5,640 bases of DNA from the NCBI GenBank assembly GCA_030691295.1, contig JAUYEQ010000063.1:1-5640 (forward strand), in the 5' to 3' direction. This DNA is from Bacteroidota bacterium. Its GTDB lineage: Bacteria > Bacteroidota > Bacteroidia > Bacteroidales > Prolixibacteraceae. A program made the position numbers and the translations under genes. Below, piece by piece: positions 1-5,640 of the stretch; position 1 is the first letter of the stretch; each line of letters begins with the position of its first letter. The notes beneath the pieces are model-generated. The model worked only from the letters and a program-made list of their open reading frames with translations. It searched no databases and was not told the DNA's origin.

Positions 1-414
1 TGCAAGTTCTGCCATCCTTTGAGCGTGTTCGATATTGGTAGCCAGCGGTTTCTCAACCATTACATGTATTCCTCTGGGAGCACAAGCTTCAACCACGGGC
101 ATGTGCTCAAAAATAGAACCGAAGGCCACTACAGCTTCCGGCTTTACAATGTCCAACATCTTTTCCAGATTATTATGAATCAGTTTAGGGTCAAAACCGA
201 ATTTTTTAGCAAGCGTTTTCGCCAGTTCGGTATTTGTTTCAAAAACACCAACCAATTTAAAGTCTGATTTGTCTTTTCGTCCTAATATGAAAGAAGTGTG
301 CCCATGGGTCGTTCCTGCAATTGCCAGTCGGATTGATTTTTTTGCCGGAGTTTGTGCGTTTAAATTTACCAGAATGATCGAAATGAGTGTACTGATCAGA
401 AATAAAATAAACAC
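1..414 (-). CDS. Exported Gfo/Idh/MocA-family oxidoreductase, N-terminal part (runs off left edge)
   Basis: Reading the minus strand from a GTG at 414 gives 138 codons that stay open to the window edge, so the C-terminal part is missing. Residues 2-18 are strongly hydrophobic and are followed by Asn-Ala-Gln-Thr-Pro, which fits a Sec signal peptide cleaved near Ala20 with a periplasmic product. The mature part starts like a Rossmann dinucleotide fold: a beta strand (IRLAIAG, 28-34), a turn GTTHGH (34-39), a second strand KLVGVFETN (53-61), and the family's EKP motif at 121-123. The usual GxGxxG loop is replaced by GTTHGH, a variant I associate with a Gfo/Idh/MocA subgroup. No ATG lies in frame between the upstream stops and residue 86, and GTG 414 is the first acceptable start. 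A start there leaves the signal peptide without its usual basic residue, so the start is uncertain. Family assignment is firm; the substrate is unknown. Confidence 0.8.
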   Translation of the reverse strand, partial: MFILFLISTLISIILVNLNAQTPAKKSIRLAIAGTTHGHTSFILGRKDKSDFKLVGVFETNTELAKTLAKKFGFDPKLIHNNLEKMLDIVKPEAVVAFGSIFEHMPVVEACAPRGIHVMVEKPLATNIEHAQRMAELA

Positions 415-463
415 GCGAAATAACTTATCTTTACCCGACTGAGTTTCTATATTTCGATTTTGA
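415..463. promoter_or_regulatory. Short divergent intergenic region with possible Bacteroidota promoter elements
   Basis: These 49 bases separate the left-edge minus-strand gene from the plus-strand glycosyltransferase gene, so both promoters must lie here or overlap the coding ends. On the plus strand, TATCTTTA (426-433) and TATATTTC (448-455) each match the Bacteroidota -7 element TAnnTTTG at all but the last base. No TTTG-like -33 element is visible at the expected distance from either. I see no Shine-Dalgarno sequence before ATG 464, which is usual in this phylum. Position and motif similarity are the only support. Confidence 0.3.
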
Positions 464-1738
464 ATGAAGAAGGTTTTAATTATTACTTACTATTGGCCAC
501 CATCTGGTGGGGCGGGCGTTCAGCGATGGCTGAAGTTTGCCAAATACCTGCCCGAATTTGGCTGGCAACCGGTTATTTTAACGGTCGATCCCGAATATGC
601 CAGTTACCCTCTACGCGATGAAAGCCTGATGGGTGAAGTTAATCCTGAATGTTTGGTATATACAACCAAAAGCTTCGAGCTTTATAATTTATACAAATTA
701 ATCTCCGGAAAGAAAGAAGTTCCCTATGGCGGTTTTGCCAACGAATCGAAAGAGAGTTTGCTTCAGAAAGTTTCGAAGTTCCTGCGCGGAAATTTTCTGT
801 TGCCCGATCCGCGAAAAGGCTGGAACAAATATGCGCTGAAAAAGGCCGCTGAGCTAATCCGGCAATACAATATAGATACTGTGGTAACCACCAGTCCGCC
901 TCATTCAACCCAACTGATCGGGCTCAAACTGAAACAAAAATTCGATATCCGCTGGATTGCCGATTTACGCGATCCTTGGACAGATATTTACTATTACAAT
1001 CAATTCGGCCATACCGCCTTGGCCCGCAAAATTGATCAGAATTATGAGCGCAAAGTAGTCGAAAATGCTGATTTGCTCATTACAGTGAGTGAAGATGTGA
1101 AACGCATTTTTGCCGAAAAATCAAATTCTCAAATTGCAGCCAAAACAGTTGTCATTCCAAACGGGTTCGACGAGGACGATTTCAGGATAAATGAAGTACC
1201 ACCTGAAACTAAAAAGATTATTACCTACACCGGAACTATTTCTGAAGCTTACGATGTGGACTGTTTCCTGAAAGCGCTTTCGCAGTTGGACGGCAGTTTG
1301 AAATCGCAATTGCTGATTCGTTTTGTAGGCAAAGTCCCGCCCCCGGTTGAGCATAAATTCAGGTCAACAGGACTTGAAGTTGAATTGGCCGGCTATGTTG
1401 ATCACCCGAAATCCATCGAATACTTATTCCGGTCCGGCTTGCTGTTGCTGGTCATTCCAAAAGTTAAAAACAACAAGGGAATTCTGACCGGTAAATTTTT
1501 CGAATACCTTGCTTCTGAAAAGCCAATACTGGCAATTGGCCCAGTTGATGGCGATCTGGCCAAAATTATTCAGGAAACACAATGCGGCCAACTGTTTGAC
1601 TATGCAGATTCGGACGGAATGCGGCAATTTATAAAGGAAAGTCTGGATCGTCCGGTTTCAGGGGTAATTAATGATATTGCCAAGGAATATTCCAGAAAGG
1701 AGTTAACCGGAAAGTTGGCCACACTTTTACAGGCTTAA
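464..1738 (+). CDS. GT4-like (GT-B fold) glycosyltransferase
   Basis: This 424-residue protein is a normal length for a GT-B retaining glycosyltransferase. It probably moves a sugar from a nucleotide-sugar donor to a lipid-linked or surface glycan acceptor at the inner face of the membrane. The N-terminal domain opens with a beta strand and glycine-rich turn (KKVLIITYYWPPSGGAG, 2-18), continues with GWQPVILT (33-40), and includes the ADLRDPW segment (166-172). The C-terminal donor-binding domain follows the linker VIPNGFD (230-236), with YTGTIS (255-260), RFVGK (286-290), and the GKFFEYLASEKPIL block (343-356). Glu347 there corresponds to the second Glu of the E-x7-E signature; the first position (339) is Gly. 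There is no signal peptide or transmembrane span. ATG 464 is used because the GT-B fold begins right after it. The next gene starts 11 bp downstream, suggesting an operon. Exact donor and acceptor cannot be told from sequence alone. Confidence 0.88.
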   Translation: MKKVLIITYYWPPSGGAGVQRWLKFAKYLPEFGWQPVILTVDPEYASYPLRDESLMGEVNPECLVYTTKSFELYNLYKLISGKKEVPYGGFANESKESLLQKVSKFLRGNFLLPDPRKGWNKYALKKAAELIRQYNIDTVVTTSPPHSTQLIGLKLKQKFDIRWIADLRDPWTDIYYYNQFGHTALARKIDQNYERKVVENADLLITVSEDVKRIFAEKSNSQIAAKTVVIPNGFDEDDFRINEVPPETKKIITYTGTISEAYDVDCFLKALSQLDGSLKSQLLIRFVGKVPPPVEHKFRSTGLEVELAGYVDHPKSIEYLFRSGLLLLVIPKVKNNKGILTGKFFEYLASEKPILAIGPVDGDLAKIIQETQCGQLFDYADSDGMRQFIKESLDRPVSGVINDIAKEYSRKELTGKLATLLQA

Positions 1739-1749
1739 ATTACAGAAAT

Positions 1750-3552
1750 ATGAGAAAAACCATCATTATAAACCGCCCACTCGATGATTCGGAAATTGAA
1801 GAAATCGAACTCCTGATAGAAGAAGGAGCGAAAGTTTTTGCTTTGTCTGGAAGTAATTCACCGGATTTTGCACAACCAATTGTTCTGACTTCCGAAGAAA
1901 AGCGGCAATTGAATTATCAAACAATGGAAGAGGTGCTTCAGTTTGGTGATTTGCCGGTTGGCGATCAAACAGTGGCCGATCTTTTCAGGATTGACAACGC
2001 GAGTATTTGGCATTACCATAAATTCAGGGTGTATTTTGCAGTGCGAAATCTGATGTATTTTCTGAAGCCGGTGAAACAGCAATTCAACACGTTTAATAAT
2101 CATATTTGGTTTGTGACTCCCGATGTATATATTTTGCGAAGGATATTTTCGGAGGTCGATTTCAGGTTTCCGGAGGTGGAATCCCAAAGCGAATTCAATT
2201 TTAAAATTCTTTTCAGCTATGTTTTTCTTATAAAAATTCGTTTCCTGAAAAATTTGTTCTTCAAAAAGAAAAAGCCGGAATACCTTCTTTATATGACCGA
2301 AAAGTATTCTGCGGTGATGGATAAAAATACCTTGAAAACCAGGTCAGGACATCATATTCTTGAATATTTAATTTCGCAACTCGATGACAGATTCGCACTT
2401 TTGACTGAAGTTTTAATGCCAAAACCGAAAGGTAAATCAGACTATTCATTCTCCAATAAGCAGTATCAAACCTCCATGAACCATTGTCCGAAAATATTTC
2501 TCGAAGGTTTCCTGATTTCCGGAATGTTCAACAAAGAGGTTCGGCAATCGACCCGTACAGCACGAATAACATTAAGGACTGCCTATCCGAAAGTTCCCAA
2601 ACCAGATCTTTCGTTGATTCAAAGACTTACATTCGAAGTTTTTCAGTCGCTCGATTCATCTTCCGGATTCTTCCTTTTTCGGTATTTTGCTGCCCGAAAG
2701 TATTTTGCAGGTTCAGGAATAAAAGCAGTGATTGCAGGTGACGAAAATAGTCCGCTCACAAAGTCGATTCTGGATGCAGCCAAATTCTGCGGAATAAAAA
2801 CCATCGGTTTACAGCATGGAACGATGCACGATTTGCATCCGGCATATCTTTTCACGCCAAATGACAGCCGGAATCAGGTAATGCCCGACCTGACACTTAC
2901 CTGGGGAAAATACTGGGAAGATTTTCTGATTGAAAAGGGAAATTATCCGAATGATTCGGTGATTTCAGTTGGACAAATCCGTACCGATATTATTCCGGTT
3001 TTGATGAAAGCTGAAAACCGAAAAATGGCAAATCCGACCGAACAAATTCTTTTTGCGTCGCAGCCCCAGCGCGATCCGGAGTTGAGGTATCAGGCAGCTT
3101 TCGATGTATTTAAGGCTGCCGGAAAATTACAGAACACACAACTGATTGTAAAACTTCATCCCCGCGAATTTGCCGATTCTGGCTATTACTCGGCCATTGC
3201 CACCGAAGCCGGTTGTAAAAACTATACAATTGATAAAACTTCCGATTTATATCAATTGATTGCTTCGTGCGATGTGCTGATTACCTGTTTTTCGACGGTT
3301 GGAACCGAAACCATTTATTTCTACAAGCCGCTGATAATTCTTGACCATTTGAAACAGGACATTCTGGGTTATATTGCCGAAGGTGTTGCTTTTCAGGCCA
3401 CTGATGCCAACAGCTTGGCCACTATTCTCTCAGGTATTTTCAGGGGAGCATTAAGGGTTGACCGCGCAAAATACGATTCGTTTATTCAGAAATACGCCTA
3501 CCGTATTGACGGCAAAGTTGCCGAAAGGTGCATTGAGGCGATTGCCGGATAA
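1750..3552 (+). CDS. Putative surface-polysaccharide transferase with GT-B-like C-terminal half
   Basis: I do not recognise this 600-residue protein as a named family. From about residue 325 it reads like the nucleotide-binding part of GT-B enzymes acting on capsule or teichoic-type polymers. It has VIAGDENSP (327-335), GIKTIGLQHGTMHD (348-361), LTLTWGKYWEDFL (381-393), SVGQIRTD (406-413), ILFASQPQRD (433-442), IVKLHPREF (466-474) and TCFSTVGTETIYFYKPLIILD (512-532). The QHG, KLHPRE and S-T-V-G-T-E...KPL blocks resemble those in capsule-synthesis and CDP-glycerol-transferase-like proteins. The first 300 residues are less recognisable: an acidic start (11-25), then a hydrophobic, strongly basic stretch (154-175, ending in KKKK) that could contact the membrane. 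There is no signal peptide. It starts 11 bp after the glycosyltransferase stop and probably shares its transcript, so a role in the same glycan is likely. A transferase role is inferred; the substrate is unknown. Confidence 0.7.
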   Translation: MRKTIIINRPLDDSEIEEIELLIEEGAKVFALSGSNSPDFAQPIVLTSEEKRQLNYQTMEEVLQFGDLPVGDQTVADLFRIDNASIWHYHKFRVYFAVRNLMYFLKPVKQQFNTFNNHIWFVTPDVYILRRIFSEVDFRFPEVESQSEFNFKILFSYVFLIKIRFLKNLFFKKKKPEYLLYMTEKYSAVMDKNTLKTRSGHHILEYLISQLDDRFALLTEVLMPKPKGKSDYSFSNKQYQTSMNHCPKIFLEGFLISGMFNKEVRQSTRTARITLRTAYPKVPKPDLSLIQRLTFEVFQSLDSSSGFFLFRYFAARKYFAGSGIKAVIAGDENSPLTKSILDAAKFCGIKTIGLQHGTMHDLHPAYLFTPNDSRNQVMPDLTLTWGKYWEDFLIEKGNYPNDSVISVGQIRTDIIPVLMKAENRKMANPTEQILFASQPQRDPELRYQAAFDVFKAAGKLQNTQLIVKLHPREFADSGYYSAIATEAGCKNYTIDKTSDLYQLIASCDVLITCFSTVGTETIYFYKPLIILDHLKQDILGYIAEGVAFQATDANSLATILSGIFRGALRVDRAKYDSFIQKYAYRIDGKVAERCIEAIAG

Positions 3553-3565
3553 TAAAATATTAAAA

Positions 3566-3597
3566 GGGGAAACAACAGCTTAGACTGAAGTTTCCCC
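3566..3597 (-). terminator. Probable intrinsic terminator of the minus-strand oxidoreductase gene
   Basis: GGGGAAAC (3566-3573) pairs perfectly with GTTTCCCC (3590-3597) across a 16-base loop, giving an 8-bp stem with four G:C pairs at its base. Read on the minus strand, the stem is followed by TTTTAATATTTTATT (complement of 3551-3565), a U-rich tail typical of intrinsic termination. Read on the plus strand, the following bases are CTCCCGGATTT, with no immediate T-run. It therefore looks best suited to the transcript arriving from 3660, though the hairpin may also slow the plus-strand transcript. Confidence 0.6.
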
Positions 3598-3610
3598 CTC
3601 CCGGATTTAA

Positions 3611-3625
3611 AAAGGTGACACCTTT
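3611..3625. repeat. Perfect 7-bp inverted repeat with one central base
   Basis: AAAGGTG (3611-3617) and CACCTTT (3619-3625) are perfect reverse complements around a single A. As RNA this would fold with about five pairs and a five-base loop. On the minus strand the right arm runs into TTTTTAAAT, so it could be an early termination signal for the oxidoreductase transcript. A second copy of the right arm (CACCTT, 3631-3636) offers an alternative 6-bp pairing with 3612-3617. An operator is equally possible from the symmetry, but its location after both stop codons favours an RNA hairpin. Confidence 0.4.
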
Positions 3626-3659
3626 CGGCGCACCTTCCTGTAACTCTAAATAATTTTGC

Positions 3660-5072
3660 TTAACCCCGGTTGACTGAAGGTTTCAAATCTGTTAACTCTT
3701 CAATCCTCACCGGACGACCTTCTTCGATACTCTTACGGGCAGCAATCCCAATCAGGCTCGACATTGCTCCGTCGCGGGTTCCAGCCGAATGTTTGTATGG
3801 ATCGGCCATATTCGGATCTTTGAATATTTTGTCGTGCAGCCGTTCGTCGCCACCTCCGTGTCCGGAACGAACACGCGGTACTTTTACGAGTTCTGTTTTA
3901 CCGAAATTGTCAGAGACCATTATTTCATCGTAGCCCTCTTCTTTTTCGCCAGTCTGGCTCATTTCCCTGGCATGTAAAGCGGCCTGATCAACCTGCTCTT
4001 TCATGCGCCACGGAATTCCTTCCCACGAATCAATACGTCCGTCCATGCCGTTGAAAGCAATGGTGAAGCCTTCGTAAGGCGAATAAGTAGTCAGCGAATA
4101 ACTCACCTGTACCCCATTTGCGTATTTAATCTGCACCGCCATTTTATCGTAAATGTCAATTTCCTCGCGCCACAAACAGTTGTCGCGGATGTAGCCATCG
4201 TATTTTTCATTACTGGTGTACAAATCCACCATTTGCTTGCTTTTTGTAATGTCCCAGTAGAATTTGCACTTGTCGGTATAACCGCAATTACGACAGTTTG
4301 AACCTCTGAAGGCATTGTTTTTGCCGTAGTGATCGAGCGAACCCATTGCCGTAACTTCCACCGGATCAGAGTCAATCCACCAGTTGAGCAAATCGAAATG
4401 GTGAGTGGCTTTGTGTACAAGCAAAGTTCCACCCTTGTCGCGTTCGCCATGCCAGCGACGGAAATAATCGGCGCCGTGCGAAGTATTCAGGTACCAGTGA
4501 AAATCGACCGAAGTAACTTTACCCACACGCTGAGCGGCCAGGAGTTTTTTCAATTCGGTAAACTGTATTCCCCAACGGTAGTTGAAGCCCACAATTACTT
4601 TCCGGCCCCATTTCCGTTCGGCATCCAGGATGGCCTGACATTTCATTTCGTCAGTTGTCATCGGTTTTTCGGTAATCACATTACAGCCCATTTCGAGCGC
4701 CTTGATAATGAACAGGTGGTGAGTCGAATCCACCGTGGTTACAATTACCGTGTCGGGTTTGGTCTTCTGGATCATTTCCTCGAAGTTCGTAAAAACCGGA
4801 CATTTTACTCCCATAAAATTAAGGGCATATTGCAAACGACCGGGATTGACATCGCACAAACCAACAAACTCAATATCGTTTGGGTATCTGCTCAAAATAC
4901 TTTTTCCCCAGAAGGAGATTCCACGGCTACCGGTTCCGACCAGCGCCAGCTTTAGTTTTGCTTTTGCTCCTGAAACCATTGCTGACAGTGGATTCACGAA
5001 CATTGTGCCGACAGCAGCAGCGCCGGTTGTGCCGATAAATTTACGACGGCTAAAATTTTTCTGATTCTCCAT
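3660..5072 (-). CDS. Tat-exported Gfo/Idh/MocA-family oxidoreductase
   Basis: The 470-residue protein begins with a twin-arginine signal: SRRKFIG at 8-14, a mildly hydrophobic alanine-rich core (16-34) and a plausible cleavage near Gly35-Ala38. This predicts export of a folded, cofactor-loaded enzyme to the periplasm. The Rossmann domain follows, with KLALVGTGSRG (41-51) as the nicotinamide-cofactor loop, VGLCDVN (70-76) as the second strand and EKP at 135-137, where Lys136 is the conserved active-site lysine. NYRW (164-167) starts the substrate domain. The segment KGGTLLVHKATHHFDLLNWW (213-232) is the catalytic helix region; His220 and His224 sit where many relatives have Asp-x3-His. Cys260, Cys263, Cys269 and Cys299 form a possible metal or redox site. 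A late SGHGGGDERL block (403-412) may be family-specific. It lies 24 bp after another Gfo/Idh/MocA gene and is probably cotranscribed with it. GH109 glycosidases share fold and Tat export, but the intact EKP argues against that assignment. Substrate unknown. Confidence 0.87.
   Translation of the reverse strand: MENQKNFSRRKFIGTTGAAAVGTMFVNPLSAMVSGAKAKLKLALVGTGSRGISFWGKSILSRYPNDIEFVGLCDVNPGRLQYALNFMGVKCPVFTNFEEMIQKTKPDTVIVTTVDSTHHLFIIKALEMGCNVITEKPMTTDEMKCQAILDAERKWGRKVIVGFNYRWGIQFTELKKLLAAQRVGKVTSVDFHWYLNTSHGADYFRRWHGERDKGGTLLVHKATHHFDLLNWWIDSDPVEVTAMGSLDHYGKNNAFRGSNCRNCGYTDKCKFYWDITKSKQMVDLYTSNEKYDGYIRDNCLWREEIDIYDKMAVQIKYANGVQVSYSLTTYSPYEGFTIAFNGMDGRIDSWEGIPWRMKEQVDQAALHAREMSQTGEKEEGYDEIMVSDNFGKTELVKVPRVRSGHGGGDERLHDKIFKDPNMADPYKHSAGTRDGAMSSLIGIAARKSIEEGRPVRIEELTDLKPSVNRG
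3666..3700 (-). other. C-terminal tail of the Tat-exported oxidoreductase, with no further domain
   Basis: The last codons encode a short polar tail (about residues 459-470, ending PSVNRG) after the final helix and the IEEGRPVRIEEL segment. There is no type IX secretion C-terminal domain or membrane anchor, so the mature protein should be soluble in the periplasm. Confidence 0.4.
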
Positions 5073-5096
5073 AGTTAGAAGATTGATGGTTGTTGT
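5073..5096 (-). other. Short intergenic spacer within the probable oxidoreductase operon
   Basis: Only 24 bases separate the stop codon of the upstream minus-strand gene (5097-5099) from ATG 5072. The bases just before the ATG read AATCTTCTAACT, with no Shine-Dalgarno match and no terminator, so cotranscription is likely. The start is supported by the Tat motif beginning eight residues in. Confidence 0.5.
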
Positions 5097-5640
5097 TTAT
5101 ATAATTTCAGGTAAAAGATATGGTGCACGGTATTCGCGCGAAAGCATGTTGTTGGCATCGTCAATATCACTGCCAATAAAACGTTCCGCAATCGGATCGA
5201 AAGCAAGCTGTTTGCCCAGACGATAGGAAATATTGCCGAGATGAGCCAACGATGAAGACAAATGTCCCGATTGTACCGGCCCGTTCTGAATACTCATATC
5301 ACGGGCGCGGATGGCATCGAACCAGTTTTTAAAATGCAGGGTCAATTCACCTTTTTCTGAGCGGCCTGGACCTTTTTCGCGTTTTTCGCCAAGGTATGTT
5401 TCGTACGTGTCGTAACCTTTAATCACCATATATCCTTTGTCGCCATAAAAAATGTTGCCAACTCCGGCGCCATCTTCAAGGTTGGTGCACCAGTTGCGCA
5501 CTTCAAACTGAATTATTTTCTTCTCTTTCGGATAATGGTAAATCGAAGTCTGTATTTCAGGAACTTCCTTGCAATCGTCCCACAGGAATTTTCCACCCAT
5601 AGAAGTGATTCTTTCAGGTATTCTATTCACGCCCAAACCC
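5097..5640 (-). CDS. Gfo/Idh/MocA-family oxidoreductase, C-terminal part (5' end beyond right edge)
   Basis: About 180 residues remain in the window, and the frame is still open at the edge. The TTG at 5636 is an internal Leu codon, not a start: the preceding codon gives Gly, and the resulting GLGVNRIPERITSMGG fits the middle of this family's substrate domain. Downstream blocks match the C-terminal half of the large Bacteroidota/Planctomycetes-type Gfo/Idh/MocA proteins: EVPEIQTSIYHYP, GNIFYGDKGYMVIKGY, HFKNWFDAIRARD, then HLSSSLAHLGNISYRLGKQL with FDPIAERFIGSDIDDANNML, and the ending REYRAPYLLPEII. The Rossmann domain and any signal peptide are outside the window, so export cannot be judged. 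The protein ends at a normal C-terminus and is not visibly damaged. It precedes the Tat-exported relative by 24 bp, and the two may act on the same sugar compound. Substrate unknown. Confidence 0.85.
   Translation of the reverse strand, partial: GLGVNRIPERITSMGGKFLWDDCKEVPEIQTSIYHYPKEKKIIQFEVRNWCTNLEDGAGVGNIFYGDKGYMVIKGYDTYETYLGEKREKGPGRSEKGELTLHFKNWFDAIRARDMSIQNGPVQSGHLSSSLAHLGNISYRLGKQLAFDPIAERFIGSDIDDANNMLSREYRAPYLLPEII

Larger units (their letters stand above)
3553..3659. other. Convergent intergenic region with two inverted repeats
   Basis: This 107-bp gap lies between the stop codons of the plus-strand pair and the minus-strand oxidoreductase. It holds two inverted repeats, listed separately, and no credible open reading frame. 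Its position between converging genes fits transcription termination for one or both directions. Confidence 0.6.

Noticed and set aside
19..267. 82-codon plus-strand open frame at the left end
   Set aside because: The minus strand over the same bases encodes the Rossmann domain and EKP motif of the Gfo/Idh/MocA protein, so this frame is a shadow.
1858..2187. 109-codon minus-strand open frame
   Set aside because: It is antisense to the 600-residue protein and has no recognisable motif or independent start signal.
464..3552. Defence or toxin-antitoxin module
   Set aside because: Both plus-strand proteins have glycosyltransferase-like motifs, and no nuclease, kinase or toxin motif was seen.
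4329..4955. 208-codon plus-strand open frame
   Set aside because: It lies wholly antisense to the Tat-exported oxidoreductase, whose frame has clear family motifs across the same bases. The plus-strand translation shows no domain.
3660..5072. GH109-type NAD-dependent glycosidase
   Set aside because: Tat export and fold agree, and the late SGHGGGD block is reminiscent. However, the intact EKP and the HKATHHFD region are unlike the GH109 sequences I recall, so the general oxidoreductase call is safer.
5634..5636. TTG as the start codon of the right-edge gene
   Set aside because: The frame continues upstream to the edge, and the residue lies inside a conserved part of the substrate domain, so it is an internal leucine.
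1..5640. CRISPR array, tRNA, insertion sequence or attachment site
   Set aside because: I saw no regularly spaced direct repeats, no cloverleaf, no transposase frame and no long terminal inverted repeats in this window.

Overview
The window looks like chromosomal DNA of a member of the Bacteroidota, possibly a Marinilabiliales/Prolixibacteraceae-type carbohydrate degrader; the lower-rank placement is inference. The evidence is moderate GC, no Shine-Dalgarno sequence before any of the start codons visible here, a signal peptide ending in the 'NAQ' style common in this phylum, and several exported Gfo/Idh/MocA-type oxidoreductases close together.

Layout from left to right. (1) Bases 1-414, minus strand: the N-terminal part of an exported Gfo/Idh/MocA-family protein that runs off the left edge. 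(2) Bases 415-463: a 49-bp divergent intergenic region. (3) Bases 464-3552, plus strand: two genes 11 bp apart, a GT4-like glycosyltransferase and a 600-residue protein with a GT-B-like C-terminal half, forming a probable surface-polysaccharide operon. (4) Bases 3553-3659: a convergent intergenic region with two inverted repeats; the first ends in a T-rich run only when read on the minus strand. (5) Bases 3660-5072, minus strand: a complete Tat-exported Gfo/Idh/MocA oxidoreductase. (6) Bases 5097-5640, minus strand: the C-terminal third of another Gfo/Idh/MocA oxidoreductase, 24 bp upstream of gene 5 and probably in the same transcript.

Two functional themes are interleaved. The plus-strand pair probably adds sugars to a cell-envelope glycan, in the cytoplasm or at the inner face of the membrane. 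The three minus-strand proteins belong to a family that oxidises, reduces or otherwise rearranges sugars with a bound nicotinamide cofactor, and at least two of them appear to be exported. The plus-strand pair separates the left-edge oxidoreductase from the two on the right, so it may be an insertion into a sugar-oxidoreductase locus, but no mobile-element trace is visible to support that. I see no CRISPR array, tRNA, rRNA, transposase or phage gene. Nothing here amounts to a clear new system. The most novel-looking parts are the poorly recognised N-terminal half of the 600-residue protein and the cysteine and histidine residues of the Tat-exported oxidoreductase.
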